64,000 nucleotides of DNA from Planctomycetaceae bacterium (GCA_011525785.1 WYBT01000039.1:124001-188000); one strand, 5' to 3'. Positions 43,306 to 52,513 are shown, numbered from the stretch's first letter. Numbers and translations are program-made. Notes: generated by a model from the letters alone, not told the origin.

Positions 43306-44946
43306 ATGCTTCGTACTTCTCGTTTCGCTTCTCTGATCGCTGTCGCCCTCGCCGTCGTGGCGAGCTTCGACAGCGCGCAAGCCCAGTGCGTGACTGGTGG
43401 ACTCGGCGGCACGTTCGGAACGAACACCGCCTCGACCCCTGGTGCTTGGGACTTCACGTTGCCCGGCGATCCGCTGATCAGCACGCTCAACGTGACCGTG
43501 CCGTCGGGCGCGACCGTGCTCAACTCCGTCGTGCTGCGCGGCCTCGATCACACCTGGGCCGGCGACGTGCACGTGATCCTGCAGTCGCCCGCCGGGCAGC
43601 AGTACAACGTGTTCGTGATCGCCGACGCGACCAGCCCCACGAGCGGCGGCTGCAACGCGGCGATCCTCGGCGACTACACCGTGGTCGACTTCGCGCAGGG
43701 CTCGGGCTGCGGCCCGGTCGACCCGCCGGTGTGCGGCACGGGTCTGCCCCCGGGCACGTACGCGCAGAACTACAGCACGTGGACCTCGGGCAGCGCTGGC
43801 GTGCTCAACACGCCGCTCGAGCAGATCCCGCTGGCGAATGGCACGTGGACGCTCTACATCCACGACTGGTACCCGCCGCTCGATTCCGGTTCGCTGCTGA
43901 GCTGGGATCTGTGCTTCGGCTCGCCGACGCCTCCTCCGCCGACGAGCGGCGGCTTCAACTGCGTCACCGGCGGCGGCGGCGGCGCCTTCCCCGCCACCGG
44001 CTCGGTCGAGGGCACTTGGCCGACGGTCCTGCCCACCGGCCAGTTGACGTCGACGCTGGCGGTCACGGTTCCGGCCGGCGCCACCAAGATCAAGGGCCTG
44101 CGCCTCAACGGCCTCAACCACACCTGGCTCGGCGACTGCCAGATCGTGCTGACCTCGCCCGCCGGCGTGAACTACAACATCTTCCAAGAGGTCGATGGCG
44201 TGTTCGGCGGCGGCTGCGCGGCCACCTTCGCGGGTGACTACGTGTTCACCGACCCGATCACGGGCAGCGACGAATGCGGCTCGCCCGCTGGCATCTTCAC
44301 GTGCCTCGGCGCTTCGCTCACGCCTGGCTTCTACGGCCAGTTCTACGGCGCGTGGACCAGCGGCGACGCGGGCATCGTGAACGTCAACATGGATGCGATC
44401 CCGCTCGCGTCGGGCAACTGGACGCTGAGCATCTACGACTGGTTCCTCGGCGCTGACGGCGGCTCGCTGACCAGCTGGGACCTGTGCTTCGACGCCCCGA
44501 CCGGCCCGGTCGCGTACTGCACCGCCGGCACCACCTCGAACGGCTGCCTCCCGTCGATCGCGGCCACCGCGCAGCCGAGCGCGTCGCTGAGCGGCGCCTG
44601 CACGATCAACGTCACGGGCGTCGAAGGCCAGAAGACCGGCCTGATGTTCTACGGCGTCGACAACACCGGCTTCACGCCGGTCGCGTGGGGCCCGACCAGC
44701 AACAGCTTCCTGTGCGTCAAGCCCCCGACGCAACGCATGTTCTCGCAGAACTCCGGCGGCATCGCGAACACCTGCTCGGGTGCGTTGACGCAGAACTGGA
44801 ACACGTTCCAGAGCGCGTTCCCCAGCTCGCTGGGCAACCCGTTCTCGGCGGGTGACAAGGTCTACGTCCAGGCCTGGTTCCGCGACCCGGCCGCGCCGAA
44901 GACCACCAACCTCTCCAACGGCCTCGAGCTGACGATGATTCCGTGA
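43306..44946 (+). CDS. Secreted protein, two P-domain-like modules plus YCTA domain (paralogue 1 of 3)
   Basis: The 546-residue product has a signal (LIAVALAVVASFDSAQAQC). Residues about 30-200 and 205-400 are two modules of about 185 residues, each with the repeated phrases LNVTVPSGATVLNSV, DHTWAGDVHVILQSPAG and WTLYIHDWYPPLDSGSLLSW. These match the proprotein-convertase P-domain (jelly roll, W.L.v.D....G.l..W.l.F). Residues about 405-546 are the YCTA domain (YCTAGTTSNGCLPSIA, GQKTGLMFYG, WFRDPAAP). All are beta-rich and exported. In other bacteria P-domains follow proteases or bind matrix; no protease domain is here. The second and third copies repeat this plan. Confidence 0.75.
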   Translation: MLRTSRFASLIAVALAVVASFDSAQAQCVTGGLGGTFGTNTASTPGAWDFTLPGDPLISTLNVTVPSGATVLNSVVLRGLDHTWAGDVHVILQSPAGQQYNVFVIADATSPTSGGCNAAILGDYTVVDFAQGSGCGPVDPPVCGTGLPPGTYAQNYSTWTSGSAGVLNTPLEQIPLANGTWTLYIHDWYPPLDSGSLLSWDLCFGSPTPPPPTSGGFNCVTGGGGGAFPATGSVEGTWPTVLPTGQLTSTLAVTVPAGATKIKGLRLNGLNHTWLGDCQIVLTSPAGVNYNIFQEVDGVFGGGCAATFAGDYVFTDPITGSDECGSPAGIFTCLGASLTPGFYGQFYGAWTSGDAGIVNVNMDAIPLASGNWTLSIYDWFLGADGGSLTSWDLCFDAPTGPVAYCTAGTTSNGCLPSIAATAQPSASLSGACTINVTGVEGQKTGLMFYGVDNTGFTPVAWGPTSNSFLCVKPPTQRMFSQNSGGIANTCSGALTQNWNTFQSAFPSSLGNPFSAGDKVYVQAWFRDPAAPKTTNLSNGLELTMIP

Positions 44947-45003
44947 GCCAGGCGGTCTCGCGCCCGGCGCTTCGAGCCGGCGCGTGAGGCCAAACTTCGA
45001 CAC

Positions 45004-45042
45004 GGCACGGCAGTCCATGCGGACTGCCCGTGCCTTTTTTTC
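45004..45042 (+). terminator. Intrinsic terminator after paralogue 1
   Basis: GGCACGG-CAGTCC pairs with GGACTG-CCCGTGCC (one unpaired base) around ATGC and is followed by eight T residues. It is a classic rho-independent terminator, and the stem sequence is closely related to that after paralogue 2. Confidence 0.85.
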
Positions 45043-45235
45043 ACCTGCGTTCGTGGAGCGCGGGAGGGCGCAGAACAGCTCCCCGCGATGCGGAGAAGTT
45101 CGAAGCCGCGGACCTGTCGCGTTCGCATCGATCGAGTAGTCTTGAACGACCTGGCTGGGGTGGACTCGAGTGGGAGGAGTTCCCACGGTTCCGCCGACAC
45201 GGCCTCCCCCTACTGACTCGTCTCAGGAGTTCTCC

Positions 45236-46867
45236 ATGCGAATCTCTCTTGCGGCCGGTGCTCTCGCCGTTCTCGGCCTGTGCTTCGGTTTCAGCGCCAA
45301 CGCCAACGCCCAGTGCGTCACCGGCGGCGGCGGCGGCCTGATCCCGACCTCGGGTTCTGGCGACGGCGTGTGGCCCGGCACTCTGCCCAGCTTCCCTCTG
45401 GTCACCACCCTGAACGTCACCGTCCCCTCCGGCGCGACGGTCCTCAACTCGGTGAAGCTCAACGGCCTCACCCACACCTGGGTCGGCGACGTCCAGGTCG
45501 TGCTGCAGAATCCCGCTGGCGCGGAGTTCAACATCTTCAATCGCCTGCAGAGCACCGCGGGCTCCGTCGGCTGCTCGGGCGACCTGAGCGGCGACTTCCA
45601 GTTCTTCGATCCGATCGCCGGCTCGAACCCCTGCGGCGGCGGCCCCGTCGCGATGCCGTGCAGCACCGTCATCCCCGGAGGCGACTACCTGCAGAGCTTC
45701 GGAGATTGGCCGGGCGGCGCGATCTCCAACACGGCCCTCGAGCAGATCCCTATCTCCAGCGGCGTTTGGACGCTCAAGATCTATGACTGGGTCGGCGGCG
45801 ACACCGGCGCCCTGACGAGCTTCGACCTGTGCTTCGGCTCGCCGACCACCCCCGGTGGCCCCGGCGGCATCTGGAACTGCGTCACCGGCGGCGCCGGTGG
45901 CTCGTTCCCGGCCTCGGGCGCGGCTGAAGGCACCTGGCCGACGATCCTGCCGACGGGCCAGCTCACCTCGACCCTGTCGGTCACCGTGCCCTCGGGCGCG
46001 TCGCAGATCACCGCGGTCAAGCTCAACGGCTTGAACCACACTTGGCTCGGTGACTGCCAGATCGTCCTGACCTCGCCCGCCGGCGTGAACTACAACATCT
46101 TCCAAGAGGTCGATGGCGTGTTCGGCGGCGGCTGCGCCGACCTCTTCGGCGGCGACTACGCGTTCGTGGATCCGGTCACCGGCACCAACGAGTGCGGCGG
46201 CCCGGCCAACACCTTCCTGTGCAGCGGCTTGGGCGGCATCATCCCCTCGGGCGCCTACGGCCAGTTCTTCGGCGCGTGGACGAGCGGCGACGCCGGCATC
46301 GTCAACGTCAACCTGAGCGCGATCCCGCTGGCCTCGGGCAACTGGACGCTCTCGATCTACGACTGGTTCGTCGGCGTCGACGACGGTTCGCTGACCAGCT
46401 GGGAGCTGTGCTTCGACGGTTCGAGCGGCCCGGTCGCCTACTGCACCGCCGGCACCTCGACCAACGGCTGCTTGCCCTCGATCAGCGCGACGACCCAGCC
46501 CAACCTCGGCAACACCGCGGGCTGCGTGATCAGCTGCGCCAACGTCGAAGGCCAGAAGCTGGGCCTGTTCTTCTACGGCGTCGACAACACCGGCTTCTCG
46601 CCGGTCGCTTGGGGCACCGGTTCGAGCTTCCTGTGCGTCAAGGGCCCGACCCAGCGCACCCCGTCGGCCAGCTCGGGCGGCACCTTCGGCGCCTGCGACG
46701 GCACCCTGTCGGTCAACTGGGACGCGTTCCAGGCGGCCAACCCCGGTTCGCTCGGCAACCCGTTCTCGGCCGGCGATTCGATCTACGTCCAGACCTGGTA
46801 CCGCGACCCGCCGAGCCCGAAGACGACCAACCTGTCGGACGCGCTCGAGATGACGGTCACGCCCTGA
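45236..46867 (+). CDS. Secreted protein, two P-domain-like modules plus YCTA domain (paralogue 2 of 3)
   Basis: The 543-residue product has a signal (MRISLAAGALAVLGLCFGF) and the same plan as the upstream gene: CVTGGGGGLIPTSGSGDG at the start, two P-like modules (repeats LTHTWVGDVQVVLQNPAG; LNHTWLGDCQIVLTSPAG), then YCTAGTSTNGCLPSIS, SFLCVKGPTQRT and WYRDPPSP. The ATG is preceded by CAGGAGTTCTCC, a perfect ribosome site, also present before paralogue 3. The second module's HTWLGDCQIVLTSPAGVNYN and the following EVDGVFGGGC are essentially identical to paralogue 1, showing recent duplication. Confidence 0.75.
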   Translation: MRISLAAGALAVLGLCFGFSANANAQCVTGGGGGLIPTSGSGDGVWPGTLPSFPLVTTLNVTVPSGATVLNSVKLNGLTHTWVGDVQVVLQNPAGAEFNIFNRLQSTAGSVGCSGDLSGDFQFFDPIAGSNPCGGGPVAMPCSTVIPGGDYLQSFGDWPGGAISNTALEQIPISSGVWTLKIYDWVGGDTGALTSFDLCFGSPTTPGGPGGIWNCVTGGAGGSFPASGAAEGTWPTILPTGQLTSTLSVTVPSGASQITAVKLNGLNHTWLGDCQIVLTSPAGVNYNIFQEVDGVFGGGCADLFGGDYAFVDPVTGTNECGGPANTFLCSGLGGIIPSGAYGQFFGAWTSGDAGIVNVNLSAIPLASGNWTLSIYDWFVGVDDGSLTSWELCFDGSSGPVAYCTAGTSTNGCLPSISATTQPNLGNTAGCVISCANVEGQKLGLFFYGVDNTGFSPVAWGTGSSFLCVKGPTQRTPSASSGGTFGACDGTLSVNWDAFQAANPGSLGNPFSAGDSIYVQTWYRDPPSPKTTNLSDALEMTVTP

Positions 46868-46929
46868 TCTCGATCTAGCCAGCCTTCCGCCGCGCGCGAT
46901 TCGATTCGCGCCGGCGCGAGGAGCCAAGG

Positions 46930-46966
46930 GCCTGGGTAGTCCCCGCGGACTGCCCAGGCTTTTTTC
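46930..46966 (+). terminator. Intrinsic terminator after paralogue 2
   Basis: GCCTGGGTAGTCC pairs with GGACTGCCCAGGC (one mismatch) around CCGC and is followed by six T residues. The core AGTCC/GGACT and loop are shared with the terminator after paralogue 1, so the duplication took the terminator with it. Confidence 0.85.
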
Positions 46967-47153
46967 GTTTGGGCGAGCCAAATGCGAACTCCCGCGGGGA
47001 GAGCCTGGCGCTCGGCGAGTCGACGTGTGTTGCGCGTCGCGTCCAGCTGCTGCGCAGATCGAAAGGCGCCAACCCTTGGTCGAGCAGGGGTCTCGCAAGG
47101 GCAGATCTGGCGAAGTCGACCGCCCGCGATTCCAGCTGACCCAGGAGTTCCCC

Positions 47154-48770
47154 ATGCGTTCCTACCTCGCGGCCGCGGCGCTCGCAGCGCTCGGTCTGTG
47201 CTTCGACCTCAGCGCTCAGGCCCACGCACAGTGCGTCAACGGCGGCGGCGGCGGCGCGATTCCGACCGCGGGCACCGGCAACGGCATCTGGCCCGGCACG
47301 ATGCCCTCCTTCCCGCTCGTCACGACGCTCGACGTCAGCGTTCCGTCGGGCGCGACGGTGCTGAACGCGGTGAAGCTCAACGGGCTGACCCACACCTGGG
47401 TGGGTGACCTGCAGTTCGTGCTCGAGAACCCCGCGGGCGCCCGGTTCAACATCTTCCACCGCCTGGGCAGCGCCAACGGCACTGCGGGCTGCGACGGAGA
47501 CCTCGGCGGCGACTACCGGATCCTCGATCCGATCGTCGTCTTCGATCCCTGCGCGAACCTCCCGTTGCAGACGGCCTGCACGCCGGCGCTCGCCGGAGGC
47601 GACTGGGTGCAGACGTTCGGAGACTGGCCGAGCGGCGCGATCTCCAACACGCCGCTGGAGCAGATTCCGATCGCGAGCGGCGCCTGGACGCTGCGGATCT
47701 ACGACTGGGTCGGCGGAGACACCGGCGCGCTCACGAGCTTCGAGCTGTGCTTCGGCTCGCCGAGTCTGCCGGGCGGCAGCGATTGGGACTGTGTCACCGG
47801 CGGTGCAGGCGGCGTGATCCCGGCCGCGGGCGCGGTGGAAGGCACTTGGCCGACGATCCTGCCGACCGGCCAGCTCAGCTCGACCCTCGCGGTCAGCGTG
47901 CCCGCCGGGGCCACGCGCATCTCCGCCATCGAACTCCGGGGGCTCAACCACACTTGGCTGGGCGACTGCCACTTCGTCCTGACCTCGCCCGCGGGTGTGA
48001 ACTACAACATCTTCCAGCAGATGGACGGCGTCGTCGCCGGCGGCTGCTCGGCTTACTTCGCGGGTGACTACGAGTTCGTCGCCGCATCGTCGGGCGACGT
48101 GTGCGGCAGCCCCGCGAACACGTTCGCCTGCCCTGCCTCCGTGCTCGCCCCGGGCGTCTACCGCCAGTTCTACGGCGCGTGGCCCAGCGGCGCCGCGGGC
48201 ATCGTCAATGTGGACCTGAGCGCGATCCCGCTGGCCTCGGGCAACTGGACGCTCTCGATCTACGACTGGTACGTCGCCGACGACGGCGGCTCGCTCACGA
48301 GCTGGGCGCTGTGCTTCGACCGCGCGAGCCTGCCGGTCGCGTACTGCACTGCCGGCACGTCGACCAACGGCTGCGTCCCCGCGATGAGCGCCACCGCGCA
48401 GCCCAACCTCGCCAACAACGCGGGCTGCGTGATCAGCTGCGCCAACGTCGAAGGTCAGAAGCTGGGCCTGATCTTCTACGGCGTCGACAACACCGGCTTC
48501 ACGCCCAACCCCTGGGGCTCGGGAGTGAGCTTCCTGTGCGTCAAGGCCCCGACGCAGCGCACCGGCTCGTCCAACTCGGGCGGCTCGTTCGGCGGCTGCG
48601 ACGGCGCGCTGTCGGTCGACTGGGATGCGTTCCAGATCGCGCGCCCCAACTCGCTGGGCAACCCGTTCTCGGCCGGCGATTCGATCTTCGTGCAGACCTG
48701 GTACCGCGACCCGCCGAGCGCGAAGACCACCAACCTCTCGGATGCACTCGAGCTGACGATGCAACCTTGA
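47154..48770 (+). CDS. Secreted protein, two P-domain-like modules plus YCTA domain (paralogue 3 of 3)
   Basis: The 538-residue product has a signal (MRSYLAAAALAALGLCFDL) and the same modules: LTHTWVGDLQFVLENPAG and LNHTWLGDCHFVLTSPAG in the two P-like parts, then YCTAGTSTNGCVPAMS, GQKLGLIFYG and WYRDPPSA. It is closest to paralogue 2 (identical GCVISCANVEGQKLG stretch). The ribosome site CCAGGAGTTCCCC lies just ahead of the ATG. Three intact copies with conserved leader and terminator argue for dosage or antigenic variety of an abundant exported protein, but the role is unknown. Confidence 0.75.
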   Translation: MRSYLAAAALAALGLCFDLSAQAHAQCVNGGGGGAIPTAGTGNGIWPGTMPSFPLVTTLDVSVPSGATVLNAVKLNGLTHTWVGDLQFVLENPAGARFNIFHRLGSANGTAGCDGDLGGDYRILDPIVVFDPCANLPLQTACTPALAGGDWVQTFGDWPSGAISNTPLEQIPIASGAWTLRIYDWVGGDTGALTSFELCFGSPSLPGGSDWDCVTGGAGGVIPAAGAVEGTWPTILPTGQLSSTLAVSVPAGATRISAIELRGLNHTWLGDCHFVLTSPAGVNYNIFQQMDGVVAGGCSAYFAGDYEFVAASSGDVCGSPANTFACPASVLAPGVYRQFYGAWPSGAAGIVNVDLSAIPLASGNWTLSIYDWYVADDGGSLTSWALCFDRASLPVAYCTAGTSTNGCVPAMSATAQPNLANNAGCVISCANVEGQKLGLIFYGVDNTGFTPNPWGSGVSFLCVKAPTQRTGSSNSGGSFGGCDGALSVDWDAFQIARPNSLGNPFSAGDSIFVQTWYRDPPSAKTTNLSDALELTMQP

Positions 48771-48820
48771 TCCGACCGTGGCGCTCGCTCGTGCGAATGC
48801 ACAGCGGGCACTGACGCAGG

Positions 48821-48857
48821 GAGGGCGCCGACTCATCTGGAGTGAGCCGGCGCCCTC
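48821..48857. terminator. Convergent hairpin after paralogue 3
   Basis: GAGGGCGCCG then CTCA pairs with TGAG then CGGCGCCCTC (one mismatched base between). It lies between the paralogue 3 stop (48770) and the AIM24 gene stop (48885). The downstream tail has few T residues, so it differs from the two upstream terminators. Confidence 0.6.
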
Positions 48858-48884
48858 GCCTTGTCGTTCGCGCTCAGCGCTCGT

Positions 48885-49628
48885 TCACTCGCCCTGCAGG
48901 ATGCCGCCCAGGAAGTTGCCGCCGCGCAGGTGCTGCTCGCTGCTGCCTCCGCTCGCGGCCATCAAGCGGCCAGCGAGTCGCGAGAAGGGCAGCGTCTGGA
49001 GCCACACGCGGCCCGGGCCGCGCAGCACGGCGTAGAACATGCCTTCGCCGCCGAACAGCCAGCTCTTCACGCCGCGCACCATCTGGATGTCGTAGTCGAC
49101 GCCTTCCTCGAAGGCCACGATGCAGCCGGTGTCGACGCGCAGCTCCTCGCCGCGTTCGAGTTCGCGTTGGATCAGTCCGCCGCTGGCGTGCAGGAAGGCC
49201 GTGCCGACGCCGACGATGCGCTGCAGGATGAAGCCTTCGCCGCCGAACAGGCCCGCGCCGAAGCGCTTGGAGAAGGCGAGCGAGATCTGCGCGTCGGTCG
49301 TCGAGCACAGGTAGGCGTCGCGCTGGCACGTGATCGGGCCGCGCGAGAGCTCGAGCGGGACGATCTTGCCCGGATACGGCGCGGCGAAGCCGACGGTCGC
49401 GTCGCGGCCGCCCTGGTTGGTGAAGGTCGTGACGAAGAAGCTCTCGCCGCCGATGGCGCGCTTGAGGCCCGCCAGGATGCCGCCGCCGGTCGAGGTCTCC
49501 ATTTCGACGCCCTGCTCCATCCACAGGAACGCGCCGGGCTCGGCGCGCACGGCCTCGCGCGGCGCGAGGCGGATGTGGACGTACTGGAAGTCGTCGCCGT
49601 CGATCTTGTAGTCGAGTGTCGTGGTCAT
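48885..49628 (-). CDS. AIM24 / TIGR00266 family protein
   Basis: The 247-residue product starts MTTTLDYKIDGDDFQYVHIR and shows the TIGR00266 pattern: EPGAFLWMEQGVEMETSTGG, GGRDATVGFAAPYPGKIVPL, FGAGLFGGEGFILQRIVGVG, then VRGVKSWLFGGEGMFYAVLR. The fold is a beta-prism related to yeast AIM24 (mitochondrial biogenesis). In bacteria the function is unknown, perhaps membrane-stress related. It has no signal peptide. It stands alone on the minus strand, next to a secreted protein gene. Confidence 0.85.
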   Translation of the reverse strand: MTTTLDYKIDGDDFQYVHIRLAPREAVRAEPGAFLWMEQGVEMETSTGGGILAGLKRAIGGESFFVTTFTNQGGRDATVGFAAPYPGKIVPLELSRGPITCQRDAYLCSTTDAQISLAFSKRFGAGLFGGEGFILQRIVGVGTAFLHASGGLIQRELERGEELRVDTGCIVAFEEGVDYDIQMVRGVKSWLFGGEGMFYAVLRGPGRVWLQTLPFSRLAGRLMAASGGSSEQHLRGGNFLGGILQGE

Positions 49629-49662
49629 TGCGGTGCAGAAGTGAAGCGCCCCAGGCCCGAAA

Positions 49663-50937
49663 TTACGAGTGCAGTGTGTCGAGCAGGCGGACCAGCTCCG
49701 CCAGCGCGCCGCCGGCGCCGGGCTCGAACAGCGTGCGTTCGAAGCTGCTCTCGGCGACGCGCCAGCGCACGTCGTGTCGAACGGCGTCGCTCACGTTCGA
49801 CCCGCGCGCCGAACTCTCGCGCTCCGCGCCGCGCAGCAGGTCCTCGATGCGGGCCACGCGGCCCGGCTCGAGCACCACGATGCGTTTGGGACGCGCTGGG
49901 CGCACCGACTCCGCGACCGCGATGCCGCCCGCGTAGACGCGCACGCGCCGGTCCATTCCCAAGATGCCGCCGCTGGTCGCCAGCTCGAGCAGGCCGCGCG
50001 CCGGGAGCACTTCGATCTGGCGCTCGGGCGGCTGCTCGTCGCCGCGGCCGCGCACGCGCAACGTGTACGCGCCCGGCGCGAGCCCGTGAACCCGCGCTGT
50101 CGCGTGGTAGCCCTGCAGGACCTGCAGCTGCGGACTGTTCGCCGGCGGCGGCGACGACATCGGAAGCACGGTGAGCGTGCGACCGTCCTCGCCCTCGAGC
50201 AGGAACTGGAAGCCCACGTTGCGCCAGTTGGGCGTCGGGTGCGAGCCGCGCACGTCGAGCTCGAGCACCTCGCCCCAGTGGATCGACGCGCGGCACTCGA
50301 AGCTCGTCACGTACGGCGGCGCGAGCACGTTCACGCCCGCCAGCGCGGCGTCGGGCAGCACCGCGATCGGCGCTTCGAAGCGCGCGCTGTCGCGGACTTG
50401 CGCGGTGCGCAGATCGACCCAGCGCTCGCCGCCGTCGGCCAGTGCGAGCTGCGCGAACGGCGCGGGACCGCCGGGAGTCTCGTGCCACTCGAGCAGCACG
50501 GCGTCGCGCTCCTGTGCCAGCCACGTCGCACTGGCCGAATCCGCCGCACGCCGCACGCTCAGCGCGAGGTCCGAGGCGCCCAACGCAAAGCGCTCGCCCT
50601 CGGGGCCCCACACGCGCAGCAACGCTCGCGTCGCGCTGTACTCGCTCTCGACGGTCACGATCGACTGCCCGTCGTCGGCGCAGTGGTGCAGGCGCGCGCC
50701 AGGGCGATGCACGAAAGCCACCGACCAAAGCGGCGCCGGCGGGGACTGCGGGTCGCTCGAGAACACGCTCAAGCGCCAGCGCGCGAGCGCATCGGCCACG
50801 CGCTCTTGTCCGGCGGCCTTGTGAACCTGCGCGCGGAACAGCCCGTTGTTGGAGGCGAACTCGAGCGGGAGCGGCGCCGCGCCGCCGTCCTGCGCCTGCA
50901 ACACGGCGCCCAGCACCAGGGCGAACCAGCCGAACAT
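49663..50937 (-). CDS. Secreted protein of unknown function, 424 residues
   Basis: It has a signal (MFGWFALVLGAVLQAQ). The mature part is beta-rich without recognised motifs (WSVAFVHRPGARLHHCADD; VIVTVESEYSATRALLRVWG-like strands; YTLRVRGRGDEQPPE resembling a fibronectin-like or CarboxypepD_reg strand pattern). A Cys pair is spread over the middle. No catalytic signature is visible. It precedes a 97-residue zinc-finger-like gene on the same strand by seven bases. Confidence 0.55.
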   Translation of the reverse strand: MFGWFALVLGAVLQAQDGGAAPLPLEFASNNGLFRAQVHKAAGQERVADALARWRLSVFSSDPQSPPAPLWSVAFVHRPGARLHHCADDGQSIVTVESEYSATRALLRVWGPEGERFALGASDLALSVRRAADSASATWLAQERDAVLLEWHETPGGPAPFAQLALADGGERWVDLRTAQVRDSARFEAPIAVLPDAALAGVNVLAPPYVTSFECRASIHWGEVLELDVRGSHPTPNWRNVGFQFLLEGEDGRTLTVLPMSSPPPANSPQLQVLQGYHATARVHGLAPGAYTLRVRGRGDEQPPERQIEVLPARGLLELATSGGILGMDRRVRVYAGGIAVAESVRPARPKRIVVLEPGRVARIEDLLRGAERESSARGSNVSDAVRHDVRWRVAESSFERTLFEPGAGGALAELVRLLDTLHS

Positions 50938-50944
50938 CGCGGCC

Positions 50945-51238
50945 TCAGCCTTCGTCCGATTGCTTGAGCTTGTCGCTCGCCTGCTTGAACAGGTCGTCGA
51001 GCCGCGACGACTTCTCGCGCTCCTTCTGCAGCGCGGCGTCGAGCTTGGAGGCAGCGCCGTCGCTGCGCTGGCGAACCTTGTCCACGGCGCTGGACCAGTC
51101 TTCCTCGCGCACGATCGGCCGCCCGGTCTCGTCCGTCTGCTCCGCTCGCACCGCGCGCACCACGGCGCCCGTCCGCACGTCGACCGCCAGGCGCGACTTG
51201 CAGCACGGGCACGAGATTTCCAGTTGTTTGGTGTCCAT
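50945..51238 (-). CDS. Small protein with one zinc-ribbon-like Cys pair and coiled coil
   Basis: The 97-residue product begins MDTKQLEISCPCCKSRLAVD, a CPxC knuckle of the kind that opens DUF2089-like or zinc-ribbon proteins, though only one knuckle is present. It continues as a charged coiled coil (KVRQRSDGAASKLDAALQKE; FKQASDKLKQSDEG). Only one Cys pair is seen, so metal binding would need a partner. Position just upstream (in the transcript) of the 424-residue secreted protein suggests an operon. Function is unknown. Confidence 0.55.
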   Translation of the reverse strand: MDTKQLEISCPCCKSRLAVDVRTGAVVRAVRAEQTDETGRPIVREEDWSSAVDKVRQRSDGAASKLDAALQKEREKSSRLDDLFKQASDKLKQSDEG

Positions 51239-51499
51239 GGCTCCCCTGCTCTGCGTCAACTCCAAGGTGGGCGTCCGCTCCGAGGCGTGCGAGAAGCGCT
51301 CCTTCGGATGTGCGCTCCCGAACCCGCGATCTTGCGCCCGCGCAGCCTGTCTGAGAAGTCAGGGTCGCCACAACCCCCACGCAAAGCCCCAGAAAAATCG
51401 CAGTCCGCAGCATCGAGTCGTGACGTTACTGCGGAGTTCCCTGCGTCTAACCCACCAACGCCGCGGCCACGACGCACGGCGACTAGTGACGCCCGAATC

Positions 51500-51745
51500 A
51501 TGAACAAGCCCGACTGGAGTCGACCCACCGCACACCGCGCGCCGGCCTTGAACACGGCGTCCAGCAGCGTCGGGTCACTGCCCGCGCCGCACGGCGCAGG
51601 GCTGCGCTCCGACATGGATGCAACGGGCGCGCTGGCGGGTCGCGAGCTGGCAGGCCGCTGGCGCGAAGCGATGGCGGCCGAACGCGCGCTCGGCTGGGTG
51701 CTGTGGACCGCGCTGGCGCTGGTGATTGTGCTCGTGAGCGGCTGA
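51500..51745 (+). CDS. Small single-pass membrane protein, 81 residues
   Basis: The product starts MNKPDWSRPTAHRAPALNTA and ends in a hydrophobic segment (ALGWVLWTALALVIVLVSG), i.e. a C-terminal anchor. It looks like a tail-anchored small protein. It is divergent from the zinc-knuckle gene. Direct support beyond the membrane segment is limited, but the segment and clean ATG distinguish it from GC-rich shadow frames. No function is assigned. Confidence 0.45.
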   Translation: MNKPDWSRPTAHRAPALNTASSSVGSLPAPHGAGLRSDMDATGALAGRELAGRWREAMAAERALGWVLWTALALVIVLVSG

Positions 51746-51753
51746 CGTCGCAC

Positions 51754-51812
51754 CGCGCTGGGGATTCGTAACGCGCTGGGAATTCGTGACGCGCTGGGGA
51801 TCTGCACCGCGC
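51754..51812. repeat. Three tandem copies of an 18-bp repeat
   Basis: Units CGCGCTGGGGATTCGTAA, CGCGCTGGGAATTCGTGA and CGCGCTGGGGATCTGCAC follow each other, with the start of a fourth (CGCGC). The first nine bases are nearly invariant. It lies between the small membrane protein and the lipoprotein gene. Confidence 0.8.
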
Positions 51813-51866
51813 ACGCGCCCTGAAGCGCACACAAGGCGTGCGGAACGGAGGCGCCACCCGATCCGC

Positions 51867-52460
51867 TCAGTACGCGCAGAACGCCCCGACCCGCGGGTAG
51901 AAGCGCCAGAAGCCGGGCCCGACCCAGTAGGAACCGTAGTAGTAGGGCGCGGCCTGCAAGCTCCGACGTTCGAACTTGGCGCTGGCGGTGAGCGTTCGGG
52001 ACTGCGCGCGCAGTGACCAGCGCACCACCAGCCCCGAGAAGTCGAAGTCGCGGTAGCGCTGCGACGGCCCGAGAGGAAAGACCACCTCGACGTGCTGCGC
52101 GCCGCCGGGCTCGATCGGCGCCTGCGGAACAGGACTCACTTGCCCCGGACCGAGCACCTGCAGATCGGCCGTGGCCAACTCGAAGCTGCCGGGGTCGAGC
52201 TCGAAGGCCTGCGAACCGACGTTCTCGACGCGCAGCGCGACTTCGACCTGCGCGGCCGGATTTTCGGAGCTGGGACGTCGCACTCCGCGGACCGTGGCGA
52301 GCGCGCGTGCGAGCACGCCAGGCGCCTCGCTGCTCTCGATCTTGACCTCCAGCGGCGCGGGCTCGAAGCGCGCGTCGTAGTACGTCGCGCAACTGCCCAG
52401 GCCGAGCAGCGCAAGGCTTGCCAGCGCGCGCATCACAGGGGTCGCAAATCGGAGCTGCAT
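51867..52460 (-). CDS. Lipoprotein, probable beta-sandwich outer component
   Basis: The 197-residue product has a signal with lipobox (LASLALLGLGSCATYYDAR). The mature part has Ig-like strand features (VEVALRVENVGSQAFELDPGSF; LVVRWSLRAQSRTLTASAKF) and a Tyr/Gly/Trp-rich end (YYYGSYWVGPGFWRFYPRVG). The end is reminiscent of lipoproteins that associate with other surface proteins. There is no enzymatic motif. It stands alone. The start MQLRFATP is chosen as the first with a signal. Confidence 0.6.
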   Translation of the reverse strand: MQLRFATPVMRALASLALLGLGSCATYYDARFEPAPLEVKIESSEAPGVLARALATVRGVRRPSSENPAAQVEVALRVENVGSQAFELDPGSFELATADLQVLGPGQVSPVPQAPIEPGGAQHVEVVFPLGPSQRYRDFDFSGLVVRWSLRAQSRTLTASAKFERRSLQAAPYYYGSYWVGPGFWRFYPRVGAFCAY

Positions 52461-52513
52461 GGCTGGGCCTCGAGGGCGCCGCACGAAGAGAGCGGACGCG
52501 CTCACCTCATGAG

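Noticed and set aside
43123-48836. Long minus-strand frames opposite the three secreted paralogues, with repeated RREAGVVDAVE-type phrases
   Set aside because: The repetition mirrors the tandem paralogues on the plus strand. No start, ribosome site or domain supports them.
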